Below, in pieces: positions 48,086 through 56,869 of a DNA stretch of 64,000 nucleotides. Location of the stretch: contig JANXQL010000007.1 in NCBI GenBank assembly GCA_025356815.1, positions 1-64,000 of the forward strand. Reading direction: 5' to 3'. Position numbers and translations under genes: made by a program. The notes under the pieces were generated by a model, which saw only the letters and a list, made by a program, of their open reading frames with translations, was not told where the DNA came from and searched no databases. The stretch is from Pseudomonadota bacterium (GTDB taxonomy: Bacteria > Pseudomonadota > Gammaproteobacteria > Steroidobacterales > Steroidobacteraceae). Positions within the stretch are counted from its first letter, which is position 1. The number at the start of each line of letters is the position of its first letter.

Positions 48086-49660
48086 GGTCTACCGAGAATG
48101 TTCAGTCTGCATGCCTCCCTGCTGGGGCTATTCCTATTCGGCGCGCCGGCCGCGGGCGCCACTGATGCGCCGAGCGGCCCGACGCTGGTGCGCACCTACT
48201 GCTCCGGGTGCCACCTGGAGCATGGCGGCAGCTTCGAGCGGATCAGCTCGATCCGAAAGTCCCCGGAAGGTTGGGTGATGACGCTGTTCCGCATGCACCA
48301 GGTGCATGGGCTCGCGTTGCCCGAAGACGCCCACGACGGCATCGTCCGCTACCTTGCCGATACGCAGGGCCTGGCGCCGAGCGAGTCGGCTGCGGGCCGC
48401 TTCGCGCTCGAGCGTCGCCCCAATGCCAGGGATCTGGACCTCGGTCCGGACCTGGCCGCCATGTGCGGTCGTTGCCACTCCCTCGCCCGCGTCGCCTTGC
48501 AGCGCCGTGACGCCGACGACTGGCTCAAGCACATGCACTTCCACGTCGGCCAGTTCCCGTCCCTGGAATACCAGGCGAGTGCACGCGACCGCCCGTGGTG
48601 GACGATCGCGACGACCGAACTGCCGGCCAAGCTCGGCAGCCTGTTCCCACTGAATTCCGCCGCGTGGACGGCCTGGAGCCAGGGGGCCCACCGCGAACTC
48701 ATGGGCAGTTGGGTCGTCGTTGGCCACGAGCCCGGCGGGCGCGACCTGTATGGGACGGCCGAGATCAACACCGACGGTCACGGCGGGTACACGGCGCGCT
48801 ATCGCTTGAGCGACACCCGCGGCGGCACTGTCGGGGGTGAGTCGCACGCGATCGTCTACACCGGCTACGAGTGGCGCGGCCGGGGCGAACTCGGCGGCCG
48901 CGCGTCCCGAGAGGTCTTCGCCGTGTCGGAGGACGGCTCGCGCATCAGCGGCCGCTGGTTTGATCCGGATCACGAGGAACGGGGCGGCGACTGGACGGCT
49001 GTCCGCGCCGACGCCGCGCCGCAGGTGCTGGCCGTCCTGCCACGCTCGATGAAGGCGGGGAGCTCCGGACCGATCACCATCGTCGCGACCGGCCTCCCGG
49101 CGGGCCCGGAACTCTCCCTGGGTGCCGGGACGACGGTACGCATCACGAGCGTCGAGGCAGCTTCGGTCCACGCGGCGGTGGAGGTTGCGACCGACGCCGC
49201 TGCGGGCGCTCGCGCCGTGACCATCGGTCGTGCGAGCGCGGCAGGACAGTTCGCAATTTATCAACACATCGACAAGGTCGATGTGACACCCGGCTTCGCG
49301 ATCGCGCGCGTCGGCGGCGGAAAGACCGCTGCCGTGACCGCGCAATTCGAAGCGACCGCATCGACCCACGACGCCGCCGGCAAGCTCGTCGAACTCGGCC
49401 CGTTCACGGCCGACTGGTCGACCAAGCCATTCGACGCGGAAGCTGCGAGAACCCACGACGAGACATTCGGCGGCGCCATCGAGCCGGGTGGCCGCTACAT
49501 GCCCGCTGGCGCCGGTCTCAACCCTGTCCGCGACTACTCCGGCAACAACACCGCCAACCTTAAAGTCCTCGCGCGTGTCCACGACGGCGACGTGGCTGTC
49601 GAGGGCGACTCGCACCTGATCGTGACGGTGCAGCGTTGGGTCACGACGCCGATCTACTGA
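48077..49660 (+). CDS. qhpA: Quinohemoprotein amine dehydrogenase alpha subunit (diheme)
   Basis: A 527-residue periplasmic subunit that carries two c-type hemes and transfers electrons from the CTQ cofactor of the gamma subunit to external cytochrome or azurin. A signal peptide covers about residues 1-27. Heme sites are CSGCH (C42, C45, H46) and CGRCH (C130, C133, H134). Three beta-rich domains fill the rest, as in the Paracoccus and Pseudomonas enzymes, and length is typical. The GTG at 48077 with an ideal AGGAGG site is preferred over the ATG at 48098. It opens the qhpADCBFE gene run. Confidence 0.95.
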   Translation: MSIGLPRMFSLHASLLGLFLFGAPAAGATDAPSGPTLVRTYCSGCHLEHGGSFERISSIRKSPEGWVMTLFRMHQVHGLALPEDAHDGIVRYLADTQGLAPSESAAGRFALERRPNARDLDLGPDLAAMCGRCHSLARVALQRRDADDWLKHMHFHVGQFPSLEYQASARDRPWWTIATTELPAKLGSLFPLNSAAWTAWSQGAHRELMGSWVVVGHEPGGRDLYGTAEINTDGHGGYTARYRLSDTRGGTVGGESHAIVYTGYEWRGRGELGGRASREVFAVSEDGSRISGRWFDPDHEERGGDWTAVRADAAPQVLAVLPRSMKAGSSGPITIVATGLPAGPELSLGAGTTVRITSVEAASVHAAVEVATDAAAGARAVTIGRASAAGQFAIYQHIDKVDVTPGFAIARVGGGKTAAVTAQFEATASTHDAAGKLVELGPFTADWSTKPFDAEAARTHDETFGGAIEPGGRYMPAGAGLNPVRDYSGNNTANLKVLARVHDGDVAVEGDSHLIVTVQRWVTTPIY

Positions 49661-49678
49661 TCGCCACCCGGAACACCC

Positions 49679-51127
49679 ATGAATCCCGCAAGTGAAAGCC
49701 TCGAGTTCAACGCCTGGAACGGCCATGTCGTCCGGACCGAGACCGATGCGTACCTGCTGCATGTCCCGACGACTGCCGTCTTCGGCGTTGATGCGCTGGG
49801 GCTTGCGGTCATCGACGCCTGCACGACCAAGGGCGGGCGCACCGTCGAGCAAGTGGTCACCGAGCTTGCCGGACGGTTTCCCCCGGCGCGCGTCCGCGCG
49901 TTCGCCGCGGAGCTGAACAAGCTCGAGGTGCTGCAGGTGTCCGGCTCGCTCACGCCGATCAACCCGACCAGTGCCAAGGTAAGCTCGTTCCCGCTGAGTA
50001 CGCTGGTACTGAACGTCAACACGGGCTGCAACCTGTCCTGTACGTACTGTTACAAGGAAGACCTGGTCAAGCCGGCGTCCGGCAAGCGCATGGACTTCGT
50101 GACGGCCGCCCGCAGCGTCGACATGCTGCTGGCAGCAGGTCACCAGCGCGACAAGATCAACATCGTCTTCTTCGGCGGTGAGCCACTGACCAACGTGCCG
50201 CTGATCCGGGAGGTCGTCGATTACGCCGAGACCGTCACCGCACGCGCGGGCAAGCGCGTGGACTTCTCGTTGACCACCAACGCGACGCTGCTGACGCCGG
50301 CGCTGGTCGATTACTTCGACTCGCATCGCTTCGGCATCTCGGTCTCGATGGACGGCCCGCAGGCGATTCACGACCGGCACCGCAAGACGGTCGGCGGCCG
50401 CGGCACCTACGAGGTGGTGGCTCGCAAGGTCGGAATGCTGCTGGAGCGCTATCGCTCCCGCCCGGTTGGCGCCCGCGTGACGCTCGGCGCCGGCAATACC
50501 GGGGTCGAGGCGATCCACGAGCACCTCAAGTTCGGGCTGGGCTTCTACGAGGTCGGCTACGCACCAGTCACCGCGTCCGACACGGCCGGCCACGCGCTCT
50601 CCGACGAGGAGATGCTGGAGGTGCATCGGGCTTTCGAGCGACTCGGCGAGGAATACCTGCAGCAGGCGCTCGTCGGTCGCAACAACGGCTTCTCTAACAT
50701 GCACCAGCTGATGACCGATCTGCACGAGGGGCGACGCAAGTCCGTGCCTTGCGGGGGCGGCGTGGGACTGCTGGCCGTGGACGCGGCCGGGGACCTGAAC
50801 CTCTGCCATCGCTTCACCGGATCGGCGCTTCCGACCTTCGGAAATGTCGCAACCGGCATCGACGCTGCGCGTCTGGGCGCGTTCATCGACAAGGCCGTGG
50901 ACCGAACGGGGACGCATTGCCAGAGCTGCCGGATCCGAAACCTGTGTTCCGGCGGCTGCTACCACGAGTCCTATGCGCGCTTCGGCGATCCGCACCACCG
51001 AACCTATCATTACTGCAACCTGCTGCGCAGCTGGGTGGACTTTGGCGTACGCGTGTATGCCCAGATTCAGCGCGTGAACCCTGACTTCTTTGTACGCCAC
51101 CTCGAGCCGAGGAGTGCCAACGCATGA
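49679..51127 (+). CDS. qhpD: Radical SAM/SPASM thioether-forming enzyme for the gamma subunit
   Basis: A 482-residue radical SAM enzyme that makes the three intrapeptide Cys-to-Asp/Glu thioether bonds in QhpC. The SAM cluster motif CNLSCTYC provides C117, C121 and C124. The N-terminal 95 residues resemble a PqqD-like peptide-recognition domain. The C-terminal SPASM region has the expected cysteine set ([28 protein letters not shown]). Its stop overlaps the qhpC ATG (ATGA), which fits a tight enzyme-substrate pair. Confidence 0.96.
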   Translation: MNPASESLEFNAWNGHVVRTETDAYLLHVPTTAVFGVDALGLAVIDACTTKGGRTVEQVVTELAGRFPPARVRAFAAELNKLEVLQVSGSLTPINPTSAKVSSFPLSTLVLNVNTGCNLSCTYCYKEDLVKPASGKRMDFVTAARSVDMLLAAGHQRDKINIVFFGGEPLTNVPLIREVVDYAETVTARAGKRVDFSLTTNATLLTPALVDYFDSHRFGISVSMDGPQAIHDRHRKTVGGRGTYEVVARKVGMLLERYRSRPVGARVTLGAGNTGVEAIHEHLKFGLGFYEVGYAPVTASDTAGHALSDEEMLEVHRAFERLGEEYLQQALVGRNNGFSNMHQLMTDLHEGRRKSVPCGGGVGLLAVDAAGDLNLCHRFTGSALPTFGNVATGIDAARLGAFIDKAVDRTGTHCQSCRIRNLCSGGCYHESYARFGDPHHRTYHYCNLLRSWVDFGVRVYAQIQRVNPDFFVRHLEPRSANA

Positions 51128-51444
51128 GTGAACTGAAGCCCACCAACAAGAAGGCCGAACTGCTGCTCAAATCAGCAGCCGAGGGGCAGGTCGACGAGGT
51201 CGTCGCAATGGACAGCGTCGCCGGCTGCGCGACGACATTCGATCCGGGCTGGGAAGTCGATGCCTTCGGAGGCGTGGCCTCGCTGTGCCAGCCGATGGAG
51301 GCTGACCTGTACGGCTGCTCTGACCCTTGCTGGTGGCCAGCACAGGTACCGGACACTTTGAACACCTACCCGAACTGGACCGATGGCAAGCCGTCGGCGC
51401 AGAACGACTGGCGCGAACTAGACGCCGTATTCCCGAAGAAGTGA
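51124..51444 (+). CDS. qhpC: Quinohemoprotein amine dehydrogenase gamma subunit precursor (CTQ)
   Basis: A 106-residue peptide that becomes the catalytic subunit carrying cysteine tryptophylquinone (CTQ). A 28-residue leader (hydrophilic, ends near VVA) precedes the mature core. With leader length 28, all cross-linked residues fall at the Paracoccus positions: Cys7-Glu16 (C35, E44), Cys27-Asp33 (C55, D61), Cys41-Asp49 (C69, D77), and CTQ Cys37-Trp43 (C65, W71). The leader has no Sec-type hydrophobic run, consistent with export by QhpF after QhpE cuts the leader. The gene lies between qhpD (ATGA overlap) and qhpB. Confidence 0.97.
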   Translation: MSELKPTNKKAELLLKSAAEGQVDEVVAMDSVAGCATTFDPGWEVDAFGGVASLCQPMEADLYGCSDPCWWPAQVPDTLNTYPNWTDGKPSAQNDWRELDAVFPKK

Positions 51445-51452
51445 GCAGCGAC

Positions 51453-52547
51453 ATGCGCATGACAACCCGGGGCCTGCTGGCCGTTGCCCTCGTCGCGGTC
51501 ACCACCGCGTTCGCCATCGCTCCGCCTGCCCGCGCGGGCGACCTGCTGCTGACGGCCGCCAAGCCAGATCGGCTGTACGTGATCGACACCGCGACTCGCA
51601 GCGTTCGCTCCGAGTTCCGGATCCCGAACGCGGGGGCCCACATCACCACCATCGTGCCATCACCGGACGGCAAGGTCGCCTACGTGCTGGTCAATCGCAT
51701 GGAGAGCATCTCCGGCATCAACCTAAAGACGGGGCGCGAGGTGTTTCGCGCTGATCTCTCGGTGCCGGGGGAGCGAGTCAAGGACTTCTGTGCCTTTACG
51801 ATCACGCCCGATGGCAAGGAACTGATCGTCTACGAACTACCGACGAAGCTACTGCCTAACGAGTATCGGGTCGAGGAACCGCGCTTCGCGGTCTTTCGGA
51901 CCAACGCGGGACTCAAGGCGAAGTCGATTCGCGCCTATTCCGCACCGCGGCGCCTGCACTTGATGCTCATGCGCCCGTCCGGCAAGTCCTTCTATGCGAT
52001 CGGCGTGGACCTGTACGAGTATGACGTCGCGTCCGGCAAGCTGCTCAACACCCGCGGGATCCAGAAGTGGGACCTCGTCGCGCACAGCCAGCCGGACCTG
52101 CTGGCGTTCTGGCCGGTCACGGAGCCCACGGGCGTGTTCACGAGCCCCGTGATCTCGGACGCGACCGCGGGCGGCATCACCGCGATGAAGACGGGGCTAA
52201 TGTCGCTGGACGTCGTCAGCGGCGCGCTTGATTTCGCCGACTTCGAGGACACCTCGGCGCTGATCTTCTCAACCGTGCTGGCGCCGGACCGGAAATTCGC
52301 CTACGGAGTCTATTCGACACTCACCAAGATCGACATCGAGCATCACTCGCTGGCTCAGCGTGTACCGCTCGACCATACGTTCTACTCGGTCAACATCGCC
52401 ACGGACGGGCACGAGATCTACATGGGCGGCGCGATGTGCGACGTCGCCTTCTACGATCCGCAGACACTGCAGAAGAGAGCCAATCTGAAGCTGCCCGGCT
52501 GTGGCGACCAGTCGCTGGCCAGCCTGCGGGTCATCCCTGCACGCTGA
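51453..52547 (+). CDS. qhpB: Quinohemoprotein amine dehydrogenase beta subunit
   Basis: A 364-residue periplasmic seven-bladed beta-propeller of the YVTN type. It has a signal peptide (MRMTTRGLLAVALVAVTTAFA to ARAG) and propeller repeats such as LYVIDTATRSV and IVPSPDGKVAYVLV. It frames the active site together with the gamma subunit. The ATG at 51453 is preferred; a GTG at 51441 overlapping the qhpC stop is possible. Length matches the known beta subunit. Confidence 0.93.
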   Translation: MRMTTRGLLAVALVAVTTAFAIAPPARAGDLLLTAAKPDRLYVIDTATRSVRSEFRIPNAGAHITTIVPSPDGKVAYVLVNRMESISGINLKTGREVFRADLSVPGERVKDFCAFTITPDGKELIVYELPTKLLPNEYRVEEPRFAVFRTNAGLKAKSIRAYSAPRRLHLMLMRPSGKSFYAIGVDLYEYDVASGKLLNTRGIQKWDLVAHSQPDLLAFWPVTEPTGVFTSPVISDATAGGITAMKTGLMSLDVVSGALDFADFEDTSALIFSTVLAPDRKFAYGVYSTLTKIDIEHHSLAQRVPLDHTFYSVNIATDGHEIYMGGAMCDVAFYDPQTLQKRANLKLPGCGDQSLASLRVIPAR

Positions 52548-52560
52548 CCGACGTGGCATC

Positions 52561-54219
52561 GTGGCGACGCTCTGGCCGCACCTGCGACCAGAGCTCGCCG
52601 CGCTGATAGGCTCTCTCGCTCTGGGGCTGACGATCGCGGCGCTGTCTGCAGCGCAGCCACTGCTGACCCGGATGGTCATCGACGATGGATTGATCGGCCG
52701 TAATTTCCATGCCCTTTCGCTGGCATGCGGCGGCATGCTGGCCATCGCGGTGGTAGGCACGCTGCTCGGCGGCGTTCACAGGGCGATCTACGTGCGGGCG
52801 TCGGGAAACGCGTTGTTCTCGCTGCGACGCTCGTTATACGCCCATCTGATGCGCGTCTCGCCGCGGCGGCTCGCGACGATTCCGGTCGGGGACCTGGTGA
52901 CGCGGCTCGATGGGGATGTGGCCGAGGTGCAACGCTTTGGCACGGACTCCGCGGCCACCTTCATCAGCAGTCTTCTGACGCTGGTCGTCGTCAGCGCGGT
53001 GATGCTGCGCCTGTCGTGGCGGCTGTCGCTGCTGGTGCTCACGCTGCTGCCGCTGCAGCTGCTGGTGCGCCACTATGCCCGCCCCGCGATAGAGAGCTCG
53101 ACGCGCTCGGTACGGCAGGCCGCGGCGGGTGTGAGTAGCTTTCTGATCGAGACTCTGGGGAGCGCTCGCGCGGTGCAGGCGGCGTCGGCGCAACGCCTGG
53201 AGGATGCGCGCCTCGGTGCCCTAGGCGATCACTACCTGTCGCGCGTGATTCGCGCACAACTGGTGGCCTACGGTACCGGTGCCGGCGCCGCGCTGTTGGG
53301 CAACCTCGCGACCGCTGCCGTGTTCCTGCTCGGCGGCTGGTACGTGCTGCATGACCACATCAGCATCGGCACGCTGGTCGCCTACGTGAGCTACCTCGGT
53401 CGCAGCGCGGGCTCCGCGACGTCGCTAGTGGGCTTGTACACCGGCTATCAGCGGGCAAGAGTCAGCCTGGAGCGCCTCGGCGAGCTGTCTCGGCTTCCGG
53501 TGGTCACCGAGGCGGAGGATGCCATGCCCGTGTCCGAAGAGGCCCTTGGCGCGCTGGAGCTGGACGCCGTTACCGTGCGCTTGGCGCGCGACGGAACCAC
53601 AGTGCTGGATTCGGTAGCGCTTGCGATCGCAGCAGGCACGAAACTCGTGCTCGGCGGTGTGTCCGGGGCCGGCAAATCGACACTTACCGACGTGCTGCGG
53701 CGCTTCATCGATCCGGACGACGGGCGTGTGCTGCTCGACGGCATTCCGCTGGAACGCTACAGGCTCGATGACCTGCGCCGGCGCATCGTCGTCGTCGAGC
53801 ACTCGCCCGCACTTTTTCGTGGCACGATCCTCGACAACCTGCGCTACGGCCATCCGCGTGCCACCGACGCTGCGGTCCAGGAGGCAGCGTCTCGCGCGGG
53901 CGTCGATGAATTCGTCAGGGATCTGCCGGCCGGCTACGACACGAGCGTGGGCGAGGGCGGTGCCGGCCTTTCAACGGGCCAGCGGCAGCGGATCGCGCTT
54001 GCGCGCGCTGTGCTGGGCGACCCGCTGGTCGTGATTCTCGACGAGGCGACGAGCGGCCTCGACCGCGAGGCCGCAGTCGCGATTCATCAAACACTCGATG
54101 CCTGCTTCGCGCACCGCACCCGCATCGTCATCACCCATCAAGGGCAGGACATTCGCAACGTCGATCAGTGGTGGCAATTGCAGGGCGGCCGGCTGGTGCC
54201 GGGGACACCCGGTGGCTGA
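52561..54219 (+). CDS. qhpF: ABC-type peptide exporter for the gamma subunit
   Basis: A 552-residue half-transporter: six helices in the first 310 residues (type I exporter fold), then an ATPase with Walker A GGVSGAGKST, signature LSTGQRQR and Walker B LVVILDEATSG. In Paracoccus the QhpF counterpart exports the modified gamma subunit. The start is a GTG at 52561 just after qhpB; upstream in-frame GTG codons exist within the end of qhpB. The qhpE start overlaps its end. Confidence 0.9.
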   Translation: MATLWPHLRPELAALIGSLALGLTIAALSAAQPLLTRMVIDDGLIGRNFHALSLACGGMLAIAVVGTLLGGVHRAIYVRASGNALFSLRRSLYAHLMRVSPRRLATIPVGDLVTRLDGDVAEVQRFGTDSAATFISSLLTLVVVSAVMLRLSWRLSLLVLTLLPLQLLVRHYARPAIESSTRSVRQAAAGVSSFLIETLGSARAVQAASAQRLEDARLGALGDHYLSRVIRAQLVAYGTGAGAALLGNLATAAVFLLGGWYVLHDHISIGTLVAYVSYLGRSAGSATSLVGLYTGYQRARVSLERLGELSRLPVVTEAEDAMPVSEEALGALELDAVTVRLARDGTTVLDSVALAIAAGTKLVLGGVSGAGKSTLTDVLRRFIDPDDGRVLLDGIPLERYRLDDLRRRIVVVEHSPALFRGTILDNLRYGHPRATDAAVQEAASRAGVDEFVRDLPAGYDTSVGEGGAGLSTGQRQRIALARAVLGDPLVVILDEATSGLDREAAVAIHQTLDACFAHRTRIVITHQGQDIRNVDQWWQLQGGRLVPGTPGG

Positions 54220-54874
54220 TCTACGGCGCTGGCGCGTCGGCGTGGTCGACAGCTGTGGGTTGCGGCACAACGTCCGCGCGGCGGCTAGGTTCGTCACGGC
54301 AGGCAACGACGTCGAGGTGACAATGCCCGCGGCGGACCCGACGGGCCACGGCACGCGGCTCTGCGCGCTGCTGGAGCGTGGCAATGACGCGGTCGAGATC
54401 GTACTCGGCCAGGTACTCGACGCGGCTGGGCGGACGACCGCCGCGGTGGTCGCCGCGGCCGTGAACTGGTGCGTAGAGCAGGACGTCCACCTGATCCACC
54501 TGAGTCTTGGCCTTGCGGCCGACCGAGTGTGCCTCGCGCATGCCATCGAGCAGGCCCTGCGGCGCGGCTGCGTTATCGTTGCGGCCGTTCCGGCGCGCGG
54601 GGCGACAACCTATCCTGCGGCTTATCATGGCGTCGTCCGCGGCACCGGCGACGCCCGCTGCCAGCCCGGGGAAATCTCCCGGCTGGACGAGACGACCTTC
54701 GGCGGCTGTCCGGCCGGCGCCGGCCGCGGCGGCGGGGCGAGCATCGGCGCGCTGCAGGTCACGCGGGCACTGACGCTTGCGAGCGCGCCATGTCGCACTG
54801 AACGCGCCCTACGGGCACTGGAAGCGGCGGCGCTTTATCACGGTCGGGAGCGACGCGGCCGCTCCGCTGGCTAA
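54212..54874 (+). CDS. qhpE: Subtilisin-like leader peptidase of the gamma subunit
   Basis: A 220-residue serine protease that would cut the leader from QhpC in the cytoplasm. Catalytic residues can be read: Asp13 (VVDSCG), His46 (TGHGTRL) and Ser177 (GGGASIGAL). It is short for a subtilase and lacks a signal peptide, in keeping with a cytosolic processing role. I do not see the usual oxyanion Asn (position of AAGN); the segment reads VAAVPARG. It starts with GTG at 54212, overlapping the qhpF end, and is the last qhp gene. Confidence 0.87.
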   Translation: MADLRRWRVGVVDSCGLRHNVRAAARFVTAGNDVEVTMPAADPTGHGTRLCALLERGNDAVEIVLGQVLDAAGRTTAAVVAAAVNWCVEQDVHLIHLSLGLAADRVCLAHAIEQALRRGCVIVAAVPARGATTYPAAYHGVVRGTGDARCQPGEISRLDETTFGGCPAGAGRGGGASIGALQVTRALTLASAPCRTERALRALEAAALYHGRERRGRSAG

Positions 54875-54887
54875 GCGCGCGGCAGGC

Positions 54888-55628
54888 TCAATCTCGCCGC
54901 GGCGCGGGCACCGGCGAATCGACGTCGATGCCGCTGATCTCGAAACCGCGGCGGAAGTCGCGCACGTGCTTGCCCATCCAGTCGCGCGCGGCGAGTGGAT
55001 CGTGCGACTCGATCGCAGCGAGCACGCGCTGCTGCGCGACCCCGATGCGTGCCCGCGCGGGCGCCGCACGGTCGATCATCACTTCCAGCGCCGCGACCAG
55101 CAGCAGCAGCAGGGGCTCCTGCGTCATCTGCAGCACGCGGTTGCCGGTCGCGGCCGCGACTGCGCGGAAGAAGTCGGCTACACCCGCGACGGCCTGCGGT
55201 GCAGCAGTGTGATCGGCCGCATATCGACCCACGGCGCCGCGCAGCCGTTCGATCGCGTCCAGATCCGCCTGCGCCGCGGCCTCCGCGGCGATCGATGGCT
55301 CGATCAGCTCCAGCGTCTGCCAGACATCACGCACAGTCACATCGTGCAACGCGAGCGACTGGCCAACCCGGCCGGCGATTTGCGCGGCTGCGGGCCGGGT
55401 CACGATCATCCGCTTGGTGCCGCGGCGCCGGGTCACGAGGTCCGCGCTTTCAAGTTCCCGCAGTGCCTCGCGGACCGTCGAGCGGTTGACGGCGAACTGT
55501 TCGGCAAGCTCCGCTTCCGGTGGCAGGGGATCGCCCTCGCGCAGGCTGCGGTTCAGAATGCGCGCGGCGATCGCCGTCGCCACGCGCCGGTAGCCAGGCT
55601 CGAACCGGATCGGTTCGAAGGATGTCAT
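54888..55628 (-). CDS. GntR/FCD-family transcriptional regulator (probable liu regulator)
   Basis: A 246-residue regulator with an N-terminal winged HTH (about 10-75; [26 protein letters not shown]) and a C-terminal FadR-type (FCD) helical ligand domain. Its start overlaps the stop of liuA (ATGA), so the two are co-transcribed. A FadR-family style perfect inverted repeat lies in the liuA-liuB promoter and is the natural target. Regulation by a branched-chain acyl intermediate is inferred. Other bacteria often use MerR-type LiuR here. Confidence 0.88.
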   Translation of the reverse strand: MTSFEPIRFEPGYRRVATAIAARILNRSLREGDPLPPEAELAEQFAVNRSTVREALRELESADLVTRRRGTKRMIVTRPAAAQIAGRVGQSLALHDVTVRDVWQTLELIEPSIAAEAAAQADLDAIERLRGAVGRYAADHTAAPQAVAGVADFFRAVAAATGNRVLQMTQEPLLLLLVAALEVMIDRAAPARARIGVAQQRVLAAIESHDPLAARDWMGKHVRDFRRGFEISGIDVDSPVPAPRRD

Positions 55629-56806
55629 CCGCCGCTCCCGATCAGCTCGCGGCCGATCAGCATGCGGCGCACTTCATTGGTGCCGGCGCCGATGTCGTAC
55701 AGCTTCGCGTCGCGCAGCAGTCGCCCGGTCGGATAGTCGTTCGTGTAACCATTGCCGCCAAGCGCCTGGATGGCTTCGAGGGTGACTCGGACGGCCGCCT
55801 CGGAGGCCTGCAGGAAGCAGGCTGCGGCAGCCCGGCGCGTCTTCATGCCCGCGTCGCAGGCTCTGGCGGTAGCATGCACGAACGCGCGGCTGGCATGCAG
55901 GCTGGTGTACATGTCAGCGATTTTGCCTTGCATCAGCTCAAATGTCCCGATCGGGCGGCCGAACTGCTTGCGCTCGCGAACGTAGGGGAGCGTCACGTCC
56001 AACGCCGCGGCCATCAGCCCCAGCGGCCCGCCCGAGATGACGACTCGCTCGTAATCGAGCCCGTTCATCAGCACGGCGACGCCGCCGTTTTCGGCACCGA
56101 GTATGTTTTCGGCCGGAATCTCGCAGTCGTCGAAGACGAGTTCGCCAGTGGACGAGCCGCGCATGCCGAGCTTGTCGAGCTTCTGCGCGACGCTGAAGCC
56201 GGGCGTGCCGCGCTGGACGATGAATGTGGTGATGCCGCGCGGGCCCGCACTGGGCAGCGTCTTGGCGTAGACGACGATGACATCGGCGTCGGGGCCGTTG
56301 GTGATCCACATCTTGCGGCCGTTGAGTACGTAGCGATCGCCCCGTCGGTCGGCGCGCAACGCCATGCCGACGACGTCGGAGCCTGCGCCGGTCTCTGACA
56401 TCGCCAGCGATCCCACGTGTTCGCCGGATATCAGCCTGGGCAGATGGCGGGCCGCCTGGGCTGGCGTCGCGTTCAGCCGCAGCTGGTTGATGCACAGGTT
56501 CGAGTGGGCGGCATAGCTCAACCCCAACGAGCCCGAGGCCCGCGAGATCTCCTCCATCGCGATCACATGGGCGAGGTAGCCCAGTTCAGAGCCGCCCTGC
56601 GACTCCGGCACCGTCATGCCCAGAAGGCCCTGCTCGCCAAGGGCCGGCCACAGGTCGCGCGGAAAAATATCCGTCCGGTCGATCTCGGCGGCTCGGGGCG
56701 CGATACGCTCCTGAGCAAAGCGGCGCACTGCGTGGCGCAGCGCGCGCAGGTCCTCGCCCAAGCCGATGTCCAAATCGTCGTCGTGGTCTGCGCCGGGGTC
56801 CGCCAT
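55625..56806 (-). CDS. liuA: Isovaleryl-CoA dehydrogenase
   Basis: A 393-residue FAD enzyme converting isovaleryl-CoA to 3-methylcrotonyl-CoA. Dehydrogenase motifs [15 protein letters not shown] and WITNG are intact. At the position where most acyl-CoA dehydrogenases have the catalytic Glu (YEGT), it reads [12 protein letters not shown] Glu is instead in [17 protein letters not shown]. That swap is diagnostic of isovaleryl-CoA dehydrogenases. It is divergent from liuBCD, with a shared promoter. Confidence 0.95.
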   Translation of the reverse strand: MADPGADHDDDLDIGLGEDLRALRHAVRRFAQERIAPRAAEIDRTDIFPRDLWPALGEQGLLGMTVPESQGGSELGYLAHVIAMEEISRASGSLGLSYAAHSNLCINQLRLNATPAQAARHLPRLISGEHVGSLAMSETGAGSDVVGMALRADRRGDRYVLNGRKMWITNGPDADVIVVYAKTLPSAGPRGITTFIVQRGTPGFSVAQKLDKLGMRGSSTGELVFDDCEIPAENILGAENGGVAVLMNGLDYERVVISGGPLGLMAAALDVTLPYVRERKQFGRPIGTFELMQGKIADMYTSLHASRAFVHATARACDAGMKTRRAAAACFLQASEAAVRVTLEAIQALGGNGYTNDYPTGRLLRDAKLYDIGAGTNEVRRMLIGRELIGSGG

Positions 56807-56838
56807 GCTGGCATCCTTTGTTTTGATCGGATAGTATT

Positions 56839-56851
56839 ATTGTCGGACAAT
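56839..56851. promoter_or_regulatory. Perfect inverted repeat ATTGTC-G-GACAAT in the liuA/liuB promoter
   Basis: This 13-bp palindrome lies in the 63-bp gap between liuA and liuB, about 18 bp ahead of the liuB start. It matches the TTGTC-N-GACAA form bound by FadR-family (FCD) regulators. TCGGACA also repeats directly at its right edge. A liuB -10-like TAGTAT sits at 56832-56837. The co-transcribed GntR/FCD regulator is the likely binder. Confidence 0.7.
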
Positions 56852-56869
56852 CGGACAGGTGATCGCAAG

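Noticed and set aside
48134..51100. Very long antisense open frame opposite qhpA-qhpD
   Set aside because: It mirrors the codon structure of strongly supported sense genes in high-GC DNA, has no recognisable domain and no start site. Similar long antisense frames opposite 20.1-22.0 kb and 28.9-30.7 kb were rejected for the same reason.
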